A program made the translations under genes and the position numbers. The notes beneath the pieces are model-generated. The model was given only the letters and a program-made list of their open reading frames with translations, did no database searches and was not told the DNA's origin. A stretch of 64,000 nucleotides of DNA from Gammaproteobacteria bacterium UBA7803 (GTDB lineage: Bacteria; Pseudomonadota; Gammaproteobacteria; Pseudomonadales; Azotimanducaceae), in NCBI GenBank assembly GCA_002480525.1, contig DLCH01000005.1:37252-101251 (forward strand), read 5' to 3'. Below, one piece after another: positions 53,610 to 62,869 of the stretch (the first letter of the stretch is position 1; each line of letters starts with the position of its first letter).

Positions 53610-56582
53610 ATGCAGACGGACATCACGGAGAGCACCTACAGCGAACGGTCGAGCGACGACGACGCCGGACGCGACCGCCAGGGAACGGCGGAGCCGCTGT
53701 CGCCGTCCATCGCGGCGACCGCACCGGGGCAGCTCAAGGTCATCAAGCGCAACGGCACGGTGGTGCCGTACACCGACGACAAGATCGCCGTCGCCATGAC
53801 CAAGGCGTTCCTGGCCGTCGAGGGCGGCACCGCCGCGGCCTCGCCGCGCATCCGGGAGCTGGTGACCGAGCTGACCGAGCAGGTGAGCGCGACCTTCAAG
53901 CGGCGCTTCCCCTCCGGCGGCACGATCCACATCGAGGACATCCAGGACCAGGTCGAGCTGGCGCTGATGCGCTCCGGCGAGCACAAGGTCGCCCGGGACT
54001 ACGTGCTGTACCGGGAGGAGCGCGCCCGTCTGCGCGCCGAGGCCCGGGCCGCCCAGCCGGCCGCGCCGGAAACGGACAGCAGCATCCAGGTGCTGCACAA
54101 GGACGGCACGAAGCACCCCCTGGACGTCACGCGCATCCGCACCCTGGTGGAAGAGGCCTGCGCCGGCCTGTCCGACGTCGAGCCCGAGCGGATCATCCGC
54201 GAGGCCATGCACAACATGTACGACGGCATCTCCGAGGAGGACGTCTCGACGGCGCTGCTGATCTGTGCCCGCACCCTGGTCGAGGAAGACCCGAACTACA
54301 CCTACGTCACCGCCCGGCTGCTGCTCGACGAGCTGCGCCGCGAAGCCTTCGAGTTTCTCGACGTCAACGCCGACAGCGGCTTCCGTGCCGCCCAGTCGGA
54401 GATGGACCGGGTCTACGCGGTCGCCTTCAAGGCCTTCATCGCGCGCGGCATCGAGCTCGAGCTGCTCGCCCCTGAGCTGAATGCCTACGACCTCGACGAG
54501 CTGGGCGCGGCGCTCAAGCCCGAGCGCGACTTCAACTTCAGCTACCTGGGCCTGCAGACGCTCTACGACCGCTACTTCATCCACAGCGACAACGTACGCT
54601 TCGAGCTGCCCCAGGTGTTCTTCATGCGCGTGGCCATGGGCCTCGCCGCCCAGGAAGACAACCCGAACGCCCGCGCCATCGAGTTCTACGACCTGATGAG
54701 CTCGTTCGACTACATGTCGTCGACGCCGACCCTGTTCAACGCCGGCACCCTGCGGCCGCAGCTCTCGTCGTGCTTCCTGACCACGGTGCCCGACGACCTC
54801 GACGGCATCTACAGCGCCATCCGCGACAACGCCCTGCTGTCCAAGTGGGCCGGCGGCCTCGGCAACGACTGGACGCCGGTGCGCGCGCTCGGCTCCTACA
54901 TCAAGGGCACCAACGGCAAGAGCCAGGGCGTGGTGCCGTTCCTGAAGGTGGTCAACGACACGGCGGTGGCGGTGAACCAGGGCGGCAAGCGCAAGGGCGC
55001 CGTCTGCTCTTACCTGGAGACCTGGCACCTGGACATCGAGGAGTTCCTCGAGCTGCGCAAGAACACCGGCGACGACCGCCGCCGCACCCACGACATGAAC
55101 ACGGCCAACTGGATTCCGGACCTGTTCATGAAGCGGGTGTTCGAGGACGCCGAGTGGACGCTGTTCTCGCCCAACGAGGTGCCGGACCTGCACGACCTGT
55201 ACGGCCGCGCCTTCGAGAAGCGCTACGAGGAGTACGAGGCGCTGACCCGCTCCGGCGAGATGCCGCTGTTCAAGCGCGTCCGCGCTCAGGATCTGTGGCG
55301 CAAGATGCTGTCGATGCTGTTCGAGACGGGCCACCCCTGGATCACCTTCAAGGACGCCTGCAACGTCCGCTCGCCCCAGCAGCACGTGGGCGTGGTGCAC
55401 AGCTCCAACCTGTGCACGGAGATCACCCTGAACACCTCGAAAGACGAGGTGGCGGTGTGCAACCTGGGCTCGGTGAATCTGGCCGCCCACATCGTCGACG
55501 GCGAGCTGGACATGAAGAAGCTCAAGAAGACGGTGCGCACCGCGGTGCGGATGCTCGACAACGTGATCGACATCAACTACTACTCGGTGCCCCAGGCGCG
55601 CAACTCCAACATGAAGCACCGGCCCGTGGGCCTGGGCGTCATGGGCTTCCAGGACGCCCTGTACAAGCAGCGCATCGCCTACGGCAGCGAGGCCGCCGTG
55701 GCCTTCGCCGACCAGTCCATGGAGGCGATCAGCTACTACGCCATCGACGCCTCGTCGAAGCTGGCGAAGGAGCGCGGCTCCTACCCGTCCTTCTCGGGCT
55801 CGCTGTGGAGCCGGGGCATTCTGCCCATCGATTCGCTCAAGCTGCTGAAGCAGGAGCGCGGCGCCTCGGAGAAGACCGGCGAGCCGTTCCTCGACGTGGA
55901 CGTGTCCACGTCGCTGGACTGGGACAAGCTGCGCTCCAAGGTGCAGATCAACGGCATGCGCAACTCCAACGTGATGGCGATCGCGCCGACGGCGACCATC
56001 GCCAACATCACGGGCGTGTCGCAGTCCATCGAGCCGACGTACCAGAACCTGTACGTCAAATCGAACCTGTCCGGCGAGTTCACCGTGGTGAACCCCTACA
56101 TGGTCCAGGACCTGAAGCGCCTCGACCTGTGGGACAAGGTGATGGTCAACGACCTCAAGTACTACGACGGCAGCCTGCAGCACATCGAGCGCGTGCCCGA
56201 GGAGCTGAAGCACCTCTACGCCACCGCCTTCGAGGTGGAGCCCCGCTGGCTGGTGGAATCCGCCAGCCGCCGGCAGAAGTGGATCGACCAGGCCCAGTCC
56301 CTGAACCTCTACATCGCCGGCGCCAACGGCAAGAAGCTCGACGTGACCTACCGCATGGCCTGGCTGCGCGGCCTGAAGACCACGTACTACCTGCGTGCCC
56401 TGGGCGCCACCAGCACCGAGAAGTCGACGGTGGACCGCGGCAAGCTGAACGCGGTCTCCTCCGGCAAGTCGTCGTCGGCCCCGGCCGCCGCCCCCGCGGC
56501 GGACATCACCGCCGAGAGCAAGCCGGCCGACGTGCCGCTGGCCTGCTCCATCGACGACCCGGACTGCGAGGCCTGTCAGTAA
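53610..56582 (+). CDS. nrdA: Class Ia ribonucleotide reductase large subunit with two ATP-cones
   Basis: 990-residue alpha subunit reducing ribonucleoside diphosphates. Two tandem ATP-cone domains: about 41-150 (LKVIKRNGTVVPYTDDKIA) and about 157-250 (IQVLHKDGTKHPLDVTRIR). The catalytic core has the first redox cysteine in LSSCFLTTVP, the radical cysteine in SSNLCTEITL and the second redox cysteine in VAVCNLGSVNLA. The C-terminal shuttle pair is in DPDCEACQ. Twin cones are the Pseudomonas type and suggest dATP-driven alpha oligomers. ATG 53610 is taken as start (MQTDITESTYSER). nrdB follows after 70 bases. Confidence 0.95.
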   Translation: MQTDITESTYSERSSDDDAGRDRQGTAEPLSPSIAATAPGQLKVIKRNGTVVPYTDDKIAVAMTKAFLAVEGGTAAASPRIRELVTELTEQVSATFKRRFPSGGTIHIEDIQDQVELALMRSGEHKVARDYVLYREERARLRAEARAAQPAAPETDSSIQVLHKDGTKHPLDVTRIRTLVEEACAGLSDVEPERIIREAMHNMYDGISEEDVSTALLICARTLVEEDPNYTYVTARLLLDELRREAFEFLDVNADSGFRAAQSEMDRVYAVAFKAFIARGIELELLAPELNAYDLDELGAALKPERDFNFSYLGLQTLYDRYFIHSDNVRFELPQVFFMRVAMGLAAQEDNPNARAIEFYDLMSSFDYMSSTPTLFNAGTLRPQLSSCFLTTVPDDLDGIYSAIRDNALLSKWAGGLGNDWTPVRALGSYIKGTNGKSQGVVPFLKVVNDTAVAVNQGGKRKGAVCSYLETWHLDIEEFLELRKNTGDDRRRTHDMNTANWIPDLFMKRVFEDAEWTLFSPNEVPDLHDLYGRAFEKRYEEYEALTRSGEMPLFKRVRAQDLWRKMLSMLFETGHPWITFKDACNVRSPQQHVGVVHSSNLCTEITLNTSKDEVAVCNLGSVNLAAHIVDGELDMKKLKKTVRTAVRMLDNVIDINYYSVPQARNSNMKHRPVGLGVMGFQDALYKQRIAYGSEAAVAFADQSMEAISYYAIDASSKLAKERGSYPSFSGSLWSRGILPIDSLKLLKQERGASEKTGEPFLDVDVSTSLDWDKLRSKVQINGMRNSNVMAIAPTATIANITGVSQSIEPTYQNLYVKSNLSGEFTVVNPYMVQDLKRLDLWDKVMVNDLKYYDGSLQHIERVPEELKHLYATAFEVEPRWLVESASRRQKWIDQAQSLNLYIAGANGKKLDVTYRMAWLRGLKTTYYLRALGATSTEKSTVDRGKLNAVSSGKSSSAPAAAPAADITAESKPADVPLACSIDDPDCEACQ

Positions 56583-56592
56583 CCCCACCGCC

Positions 56593-56629
56593 GCAGGAGC
56601 GGCCTCCCGGCCGCGATGACCGGGAGGCC
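56593..56629. repeat. Truncated REP element
   Basis: GCAGGAGCGGCCTCCCGGCC followed by GCGATGACCGGGAGGCC: one full left arm with GCAG in place of GTAG and only part of the right arm. It lies in the 70-base gap between nrdA and nrdB and could form a small intercistronic hairpin. Confidence 0.65.
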
Positions 56630-56652
56630 AAATGGATTCAAGGAGAGAACGA

Positions 56653-58050
56653 ATGCTGAGCTGGGACGACTACGAGGAAGAGGACACCCCGAAGGCCCCC
56701 CAGAGCCAGACCACCCAACGCGCGCCGGAGCCCGCGCCGGAGCCTGCCCCTGCGCCGGCCCCGGAGCCGGCCGCGGCAGCCCAGGACACGGCCATCGCCG
56801 ACGCCGCCGTGGAAACCGCCCGCGAGGAGCTGGCCGAGCGCTCGCCGACCGGCGACGCCGCGAATCTGGCGCCGGAGACCGATCCGGTCGAATCCGCCTT
56901 CGACAAGCCGATCGAGGTCCCGGAGCCCGCGGTGACCGCCAACGCCACCAAGGCGGAGGTCATGCAGCAGGCGGAAGAGGTGCTGGCACACCTGGACGCG
57001 CCCATGGTCACCGACGGCAACGCCGAGGAGTACCAGCGGGTCACCGTCGACCAGAAGCGCATGATCAACTGCCGGGCGGACCTCAATCAGCTCGTGCCCT
57101 TCAAGTACGACTGGGCCTGGCAGAAATACCTGGACGGCTGCGCCAACCACTGGATGCCCCAGGAAGTGAACATGAACGCCGACATCGCCCTGTGGAAGTC
57201 CGAAGGCGGGCTCACCCAGGACGAGCGGCTGATCGTGAAGCGCAGCCTGGGCTTCTTCTCCACGGCGGATTCGCTGGTGGCGAACAACCTGGTGCTGGCC
57301 ATCTACCGGCTGATCACCAACCCCGAATGCCGCCAGTACATCCTGCGCCAGGCCTTCGAGGAGGCGATTCACACCCACGCCTACCAGTACGTGATCGAGT
57401 CTCTCGGCATGGACGAAGGCGAGATCTTCAACATGTACCACGAGGTTCCCGCGGTGGCCCGCAAGGCCTCCTGGGGGCTCAAGTACACCAGCGACATCTC
57501 GGACCCGACGTTCCGTACCGGCACGCCGGAAGCCGACCGCGCGCTGCTGAAGAACCTGATCGCCTACTACTGCGTGCTCGAGGGCATCTTCTTCTACTGC
57601 GGCTTCACCCAGATCCTCTCGATGGGCCGCCGCAACAAGATGACCGGCACCTCGGAGCAGTTCCAGTACATCCTGCGTGACGAGTCGATGCACGTGAACT
57701 TCGGCATCGACGTGATCAACCAGATCAAGCTGGAAAACCCGCACCTGTGGGACGACGAGATGCAGAACCTGGCCCGGCGCATGATCCTCGAGGGCACCCA
57801 GCTCGAGATCGAGTACGCCCGGGACACCATGCCCCGCGGCGTGCTGGGCATGAACGCCAATACGATGGCCGAGTACCTCCAGTTTATCGCCAACCGACGG
57901 CTGGCGCAGATCGGCCTGTCCGAGCAATTCCCCGGCGTGAAGAACCCGTTCCCGTGGATGAGCGAGATCATGGATCTCAAGAAGGAGAAGAACTTCTTCG
58001 AGACCCGGGTGACGGAGTATCAGACCGGCGGGGCGTTGAGCTGGGAGTAA
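56653..58050 (+). CDS. nrdB: Class Ia ribonucleotide reductase small subunit, N-terminally extended
   Basis: 465-residue beta subunit providing the tyrosyl radical. The ferritin-like core starts near residue 135 (VTVDQKRMINCRADLNQLVP). Metal-site and radical residues: FFSTADSLVANN (Asp), RQAFEEAIHTHAY with Glu, His and the radical Tyr four residues after that His, then LEGIFFYCGF and RDESMHVNFG. The C-terminal GALSWE tail is of the type that docks into NrdA. The first 110 residues are Pro/Ala/Glu-rich with no known domain. ATG 56653 has AGGAGAG before it. Confidence 0.94.
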   Translation: MLSWDDYEEEDTPKAPQSQTTQRAPEPAPEPAPAPAPEPAAAAQDTAIADAAVETAREELAERSPTGDAANLAPETDPVESAFDKPIEVPEPAVTANATKAEVMQQAEEVLAHLDAPMVTDGNAEEYQRVTVDQKRMINCRADLNQLVPFKYDWAWQKYLDGCANHWMPQEVNMNADIALWKSEGGLTQDERLIVKRSLGFFSTADSLVANNLVLAIYRLITNPECRQYILRQAFEEAIHTHAYQYVIESLGMDEGEIFNMYHEVPAVARKASWGLKYTSDISDPTFRTGTPEADRALLKNLIAYYCVLEGIFFYCGFTQILSMGRRNKMTGTSEQFQYILRDESMHVNFGIDVINQIKLENPHLWDDEMQNLARRMILEGTQLEIEYARDTMPRGVLGMNANTMAEYLQFIANRRLAQIGLSEQFPGVKNPFPWMSEIMDLKKEKNFFETRVTEYQTGGALSWE

Positions 58051-58745
58051 GGCGATACTTTGCATGGGGTTCCTTGGAAGAAAACCATGACTAGCCCTAT
58101 CGACGAACCAATTCGGCAGAGTCGAAAAAGGCTGGGGGAACCCCTATGCATATGGGAATGGAGGCGGAGACTTCGAGGCGGAAGTTCGACCTTGCACCTC
58201 GACTAAATAGAACCAGTCCTGATGTGGGAATTTGAGCCTATCAGGCTGCCTCGAGTGCAGACACGGCCGGGCGCCGCTGCGCGGCCGTTACCGCCTTCCC
58301 TCGACCAGTTCCTTCAGCGCAGCCTTGTCTAGATCGGCCTCGGCCAGTAGCTTCTCGAGATTGCATTCTCCCGCCGAAGCTCGCGCAGTTGCTTGGCATC
58401 AGAGACTTCCATGCCGCCGAATCTCGGCTTCCAACAGTAACTCCTGTTCTCGGCAATCCCGTGCCTCCTCGACGGATCCGGCATCGAGGCGCCAGCCTCG
58501 TGCTTCTTCTTCATCCCGGTTTATCTCAGGACTTCCTGACTTTCGCGGTACCAGGAATTCCCGCATCCCGACTGGCTCGAGTTTCGGGGGTACGGTCAAG
58601 GTCACAGCGGCTCGTACGACGGAAGCTCGGAAAGCTCAGTGCCAACAATCCCGAAGCCTTGGCAATGACCCTCAGAGAGATCATCGGCTAGTGAAACCTG
58701 AAGACTAGCCCGACGTGCGTGGAGGTGCTGGGGATTGGCGTCCCG
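58051..58745. other. Accessory junction of lower GC with transposase debris
   Basis: About 700 bases after nrdB, visibly less GC-rich than the core. A short ATG frame at 58087-58206 (39 codons, MTSPIDEPIRQSRKRLGE) is too small to call. The middle contains IS3-type remains (58241-58545); the rest shows no recognisable gene. It marks the border between the housekeeping region and the Rhs/IS region. Confidence 0.55.
58241..58545 (-). pseudogene. IS3-family orfA (and start of orfB) transposase remnant
   Basis: Reading leftwards: KKHEAGASMPDPSRRHGI, then YCWKPRFGGMEVSDAKQL and RELRRENA, the OrfA helix-turn-helix and leucine-zipper pattern of IS3 elements (typically HGIS-ATFYNWKAKYGGMEVSD). After ENA the frame slips by one base and continues as NLEKLLAEADLDKAALKEL to a stop at 58288, which is the usual OrfA end. 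VTAAQRRPAVSALEAA after that resembles the first residues of OrfB and then stops. The catalytic part is gone, so it is a fossil. Confidence 0.75.
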
Positions 58746-58976
58746 TCAGCTCGTCGCCAAGACGTTCCTCCTCGCTTCCTCTACGAGTTGCTGATAGTCC
58801 GATTCGAGCGGCTCGACCAACAGCCTCTCAAGCTGGCCTTCCAGTTTCCACAGTACCTTTTGCTCCGCTGATCCATCTGCAGGCCCGCTGTTGTTGGAGT
58901 CGAGTTCAGCGAGCCACTCAAAGAGCACTAAGGCTTCATCCTGACTGACTTCAAGAGCGATCGCGTTCTTCGACAT
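58746..58976 (-). CDS. Small acidic protein, putative immunity protein for the Rhs toxin
   Basis: 76 residues: MSKNAIALEVSQDEALVLFE, then WLAELDSNNSG, a polar middle, and EGQLERLLVEPLESDYQQLV. Strongly acidic and mostly helical, without signal or membrane segment. ATG 58976 lies 12 bases after the stop of the Rhs gene, with GAGGG as ribosome site, so it is read from the same message. Toxin-then-immunity order, small size and acidity match immunity proteins. The family is not recognised with certainty and the immunity role is inference from position. Confidence 0.65.
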   Translation of the reverse strand: MSKNAIALEVSQDEALVLFEWLAELDSNNSGPADGSAEQKVLWKLEGQLERLLVEPLESDYQQLVEEARRNVLATS

Positions 58977-58988
58977 ACATTGCCCTCA

Positions 58989-61900
58989 CTAGAAAAGGCG
59001 TCCGCTTGAAAGCACACTCCGCAGCTGTTCACTGCTGAGCTGCCACCCACTGATGTAGTTCCCCGATGGGCCGGCTACTACATTCAGACCCGTTCGAGGA
59101 TTCACATAGTGAGTCACAGCCTGTCCGCGGTACGTTCCACTGACAGCCTGAACGCCTGGGTCGTTGATGTGCCGGTTCACGGCCCGACTAAAGTCCGCTG
59201 CCCTGCCTGGATTCCAATCGCCGGCTAGCCCGAAATCGGCCCCATGCTTGGCGAAGCCCTTCTGCAGTTGCCGAGGCGTAGCAGTAAGTATTCGGCTGAA
59301 TGCCCCCGCGGCCCTCCCTCCGGGCAAGAGAGCCATAGCTGCCAACGGCGCCGCCGCGGTCAGGTCGGAGTAGTCGTTGAGCTCAACCCCAAGCACATAC
59401 TTGTTTACGTAGGACGCACCGGTATCGAGCGTCACCAGGATATCCCAAGCTATTTCGCCGGCGCGATCAAGCGTACCGTTCGCGCCATTTGCAACCCCAG
59501 CCCACTTGTCGTCAACAACCTCCGCCGACGCTGACCTGCTGTCACCTTCGGCCAGCGCACGGCCGACGCCATAGGCCGCCTCACCGTTCCCGCCGGTTTC
59601 TCCACTGCCTCCACCTCCGGGTGGCGGTGGCCCGAGCACATAGATGGTCGTGATCGACCCCGCGCTCTCGCCGGATGTGTTGCTCATCCACGTCAGAACA
59701 GTGGAGACCACGGCGCCAATGACCGGTGATCCCGTCACGACCGCGACGACGGCTCCGATCACACCAATGGCATTCCCGACACACTCCTCACACTTCGATC
59801 CCACGTCCGTGGATTTGAAACCACTGGGATCGGTATAGGACAGCGGACTGTTCAGCACATACGAGTAGCGGTTGTAGCTCTGACTGAACGTCGGGAACTG
59901 CACGATCGGATCGGGGGACACGAACCGCCCCAGCCGCGGGTCGTACACCCGCCCGTTCATGTGCACGAACCCGGTCCGGTTCAGCATCTCGTGGTCGGTG
60001 AATCCACGCGCATAGCGCTCGTCTTCCTTGGCGAGGATCGTGGCCATGGAAGCCGCCAGGATGTCCGACCCCCAGGTCTCCTCACGCCGGCCACCGAAGG
60101 GGTCGAACGACAGCTTCTTCTCGAGCTTCGACCCCGAACTGTTCGTCACCACGTCCACCGATCCGAGGTGGTCCCGGTAGACGTACTCGAACCGTGTCGC
60201 GATGCTCCCGCCCGTGGTGCGGGTGCGGATGTGGCGTACGGTCGCAGAAACGTCCGTGCGCTGCACCAGGTTGAAGGCGCTGCCGGAAGCCGGAATCACT
60301 TCCTCGAAGTTCGCGAGATAGACCGTCCGCGCCTGCTTCTGCACCCCGGCCTCGTCCCACGACTCACGGCCCAGGAAGCGCTGGCCGTCGGGGTCGTACC
60401 AGAACTCGTCGCGTGCCGCTGGTGTCGCAGTTCCGGAGCTCGCGCCCACCGTGATCCGCGTGACCCGGTTCTGGCCGTCATACACCAGGAACGTATCGTT
60501 GCCCGAGGCGGCGTCGTAGGTGGTGGTGTTGCCGTTGGCGTCGTAGCTCAGCGCGTTCGAAACCCCGCCAATGGTCACCGCCGTCAGCCGATGGGGCTTG
60601 CCGGCGGTTCCATACGTATACCCCGTCACATCGAGATCGGCGCCGACGTTGCTGGTCTTGCCGGTCAGGTTTCCCCAGCTGCTGTAGGCGAACGACAGCG
60701 TGCGGCTGGCGCCTACCGAAGTCACCTGAGACGTCAACCGTTCCAGGACGTCGTAGGCGAACGTATCGGTGTAGTCGTCCGTCGTGCCCCCGGTACCCCG
60801 CTGATCGATCCGCCGGTACAGCGTGCTGTTGGTACGCCACTGGTACTCCAGATCCTGGATGCCGGTCGGCAGCCCTACGGGCCCGGTCTCGATCGACGTG
60901 ATCCGGCCAGTGGAAGGGTCGTAACCTCGGACGGTGGTAAGACCATTGGCAAACGCCGTCTCCGTCGGACTGCCGAAGGCATCCGTGTCCAGCACTTCCT
61001 CGAGTACCGTGCTGCCGTTGCGAAGCTCGGCAAGATAGCCTGATCCGTTGTAGCCGTAGGTGAAGGTGCTACCACTGGGATAGGCAACCGTGGACAGGCG
61101 GCCCTGGGTATCGTAGCCGAATGTGCGCGTGTAGTTGCCGCTATGTACCCCGGTAACGTTGATGGTGGTGACCACCGATTGCAGCTTGCCGTCGGCCACC
61201 CGGTAAGCGTAGGTCTCGGTGAATCCCGGGCTGCTGCGGGATTCGAGTTGGCCTGTGCCGTTGAGCGCGTCCCAGTTCCAGGTATTGGTGATCTGGCCGC
61301 CGGTGCCGTACAGGTCCAGCCGCTGCGTCAAGCGCCTGAGCAGGTCGTAGGAAAACCGGGTGTCCTGGCCTTTGGCATCGACGGTTCGGGTGAGGTTGCC
61401 CAGCGTATCGAACGTGAACGTCCAGGTGCCGGTGTTGGCGTCAGTCAAGCTGGTGCGGTGGCCGGCGAGGTTGTAGGCCATGGTGGCCATCTGCACGCCA
61501 CCGACGTTGACGGAGTCCAGGTTGCCGTGCGAGTCGTAGTCGTACAGCGTCGTCACGGCGCTCCCGGTACCATACGCGTCGATGGTCTGTGTGAGCTGAC
61601 CGAGAACGTTGAACACCGTCCGTTTCGCACGTGTGACATCTGCGCCACCAGGGGTCTTGATGGTTTCGGTGGCCGTCACGGTCACGCTGCCGGTCGCCCC
61701 GGCATACGCGGTCGTGGTGAAGCCGAGATCAGGCCTATCCACCCGCGTGACGCGGTCGCGTACGTCGTAGGTGAACCAGGTGCAGTTGCTGCTGGCTCCT
61801 GAGCACGTCGGCGTGGTCTGAGTGGAAAAGTAGGGCTTGGACGCGTACTGCACCAGGCCTCTGTTGTTGAATACCTTCCTCTGGCGGCGCCAGCCGTCGG

Positions 61901-62801
61901 TGCCGTCCAGCGCCTCGACTTCGGTGAGCACCTCGCGGCCCAGCACGTCGAGATACCGGACGCGCTCCGGCGCAACTTGAATGCCGTTGAAGACGGTGGT
62001 CGTGATCTTGACTGCCGCGACTGCCCCGCTCACGGCTGTGCAGGCGACGACGCCGCAGCGTTCGTACGCCAACTGGGTCTCGGTACCGTCCTGCGCAACG
62101 ACACGCACGACCCGGCCGAAGGGATCGTACTCGGCCGTCGTCAGATTCCCGTCGGGGTCGGTGGCCTGGTCCACCGCGCCGAAGCGCAGGTCGTAGCCCA
62201 GATACGTCAGTTGATCGAGCTCATTGGCGATGCTGGACGGATAACGGTCATCGACATAGGGCGCCCCGTAGTCCATCGTCCGGCTCGAGATACCCGAACC
62301 GCTGGTCGTCTCGCTCACCAGATTGTTGCCCGTGAAGGTTCGGGTCACCAGGAGGTCGAGCGTCGCGTCTCCGGGCAGCCGATTCAGCGTCAGCGGTTCG
62401 AGCGTACTGCTCCGGTAGCTGAACGTGTTCGTGACGGTTCTGGCGGATTCTCCTGCCGCCGTGCTGGTCACGATGATTTTGGTCGGCGCACCGACTACCC
62501 AGGGGGAAGTGGTATTGGTCAAGTTGACCTTCTGCGTCGTCGTCAGATCGGGTCCCGGAAATCGCACGGTCCGGCACGTCTCCCCAGGCAGCCGGCGTGA
62601 ATGACGGGTTGGCAACCGCCGTGCCGGAGACGGCCGTGGAGACCATCTGGGTGGGCGCCTCACCCTCCGTGCCCGTTCCCGGGCACGTATCTCCAGCAAG
62701 CACCCGGAAGCACGGCGTGAAATGGGTCTCCGAACCCCCGACCACCGCCGCACCTTCGAAAACCCACTGTGTCGACCGCAACGGATAGACGTATTGAACA
62801 C
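58989..62801 (-). CDS. Rhs-repeat protein with colicin-D-like C-terminal toxin (5'-truncated, frameshifted)
   Basis: The open frame has 1270 residues. From about 88 to 990 it is a chain of YD repeats (TAEYDPFGRVVRV, YDYDSHGNLDSV, FAYDVLERLTSQ and others), ending in the Rhs core signature NGRVYDPRLGRFVSPDP and SYTDPSGF. Beyond lie a hydrophobic stretch (about 1005-1040), a Gly/Pro linker and a final 100 residues (KHGADFG, GTYRGQAVTHYVNP, YISGWQLS) resembling colicin D/CdiA-CT tRNase domains. Residues 1-85 are an out-of-frame artefact: the true upstream reading continues in the next frame (VFEGAAVVGGSETHF), so a one-base shift lies near 62575. The 5' half, with any export domain, is cut away by the IS256 element. 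Confidence 0.75.
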   Translation of the reverse strand: MFNTSIRCGRHSGFSKVRRWSGVRRPISRRASGCLLEIRARERARRVRRPPRWSPRPSPARRLPTRHSRRLPGETCRTVRFPGPDLTTTQKVNLTNTTSPWVVGAPTKIIVTSTAAGESARTVTNTFSYRSSTLEPLTLNRLPGDATLDLLVTRTFTGNNLVSETTSGSGISSRTMDYGAPYVDDRYPSSIANELDQLTYLGYDLRFGAVDQATDPDGNLTTAEYDPFGRVVRVVAQDGTETQLAYERCGVVACTAVSGAVAAVKITTTVFNGIQVAPERVRYLDVLGREVLTEVEALDGTDGWRRQRKVFNNRGLVQYASKPYFSTQTTPTCSGASSNCTWFTYDVRDRVTRVDRPDLGFTTTAYAGATGSVTVTATETIKTPGGADVTRAKRTVFNVLGQLTQTIDAYGTGSAVTTLYDYDSHGNLDSVNVGGVQMATMAYNLAGHRTSLTDANTGTWTFTFDTLGNLTRTVDAKGQDTRFSYDLLRRLTQRLDLYGTGGQITNTWNWDALNGTGQLESRSSPGFTETYAYRVADGKLQSVVTTINVTGVHSGNYTRTFGYDTQGRLSTVAYPSGSTFTYGYNGSGYLAELRNGSTVLEEVLDTDAFGSPTETAFANGLTTVRGYDPSTGRITSIETGPVGLPTGIQDLEYQWRTNSTLYRRIDQRGTGGTTDDYTDTFAYDVLERLTSQVTSVGASRTLSFAYSSWGNLTGKTSNVGADLDVTGYTYGTAGKPHRLTAVTIGGVSNALSYDANGNTTTYDAASGNDTFLVYDGQNRVTRITVGASSGTATPAARDEFWYDPDGQRFLGRESWDEAGVQKQARTVYLANFEEVIPASGSAFNLVQRTDVSATVRHIRTRTTGGSIATRFEYVYRDHLGSVDVVTNSSGSKLEKKLSFDPFGGRREETWGSDILAASMATILAKEDERYARGFTDHEMLNRTGFVHMNGRVYDPRLGRFVSPDPIVQFPTFSQSYNRYSYVLNSPLSYTDPSGFKSTDVGSKCEECVGNAIGVIGAVVAVVTGSPVIGAVVSTVLTWMSNTSGESAGSITTIYVLGPPPPGGGGSGETGGNGEAAYGVGRALAEGDSRSASAEVVDDKWAGVANGANGTLDRAGEIAWDILVTLDTGASYVNKYVLGVELNDYSDLTAAAPLAAMALLPGGRAAGAFSRILTATPRQLQKGFAKHGADFGLAGDWNPGRAADFSRAVNRHINDPGVQAVSGTYRGQAVTHYVNPRTGLNVVAGPSGNYISGWQLSSEQLRSVLSSGRLF

Positions 62802-62869
62802 CCCCAGACTGACTCTTCACGCCATAGGCAAGCTCTTCCCGAGCGAGCTCCGTCCCGGACCCGAAGGCT

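Noticed and set aside
58087..58206. 39-codon frame after nrdB
   Set aside because: Too short, no family, and next to decaying transposon sequence; left uncalled.
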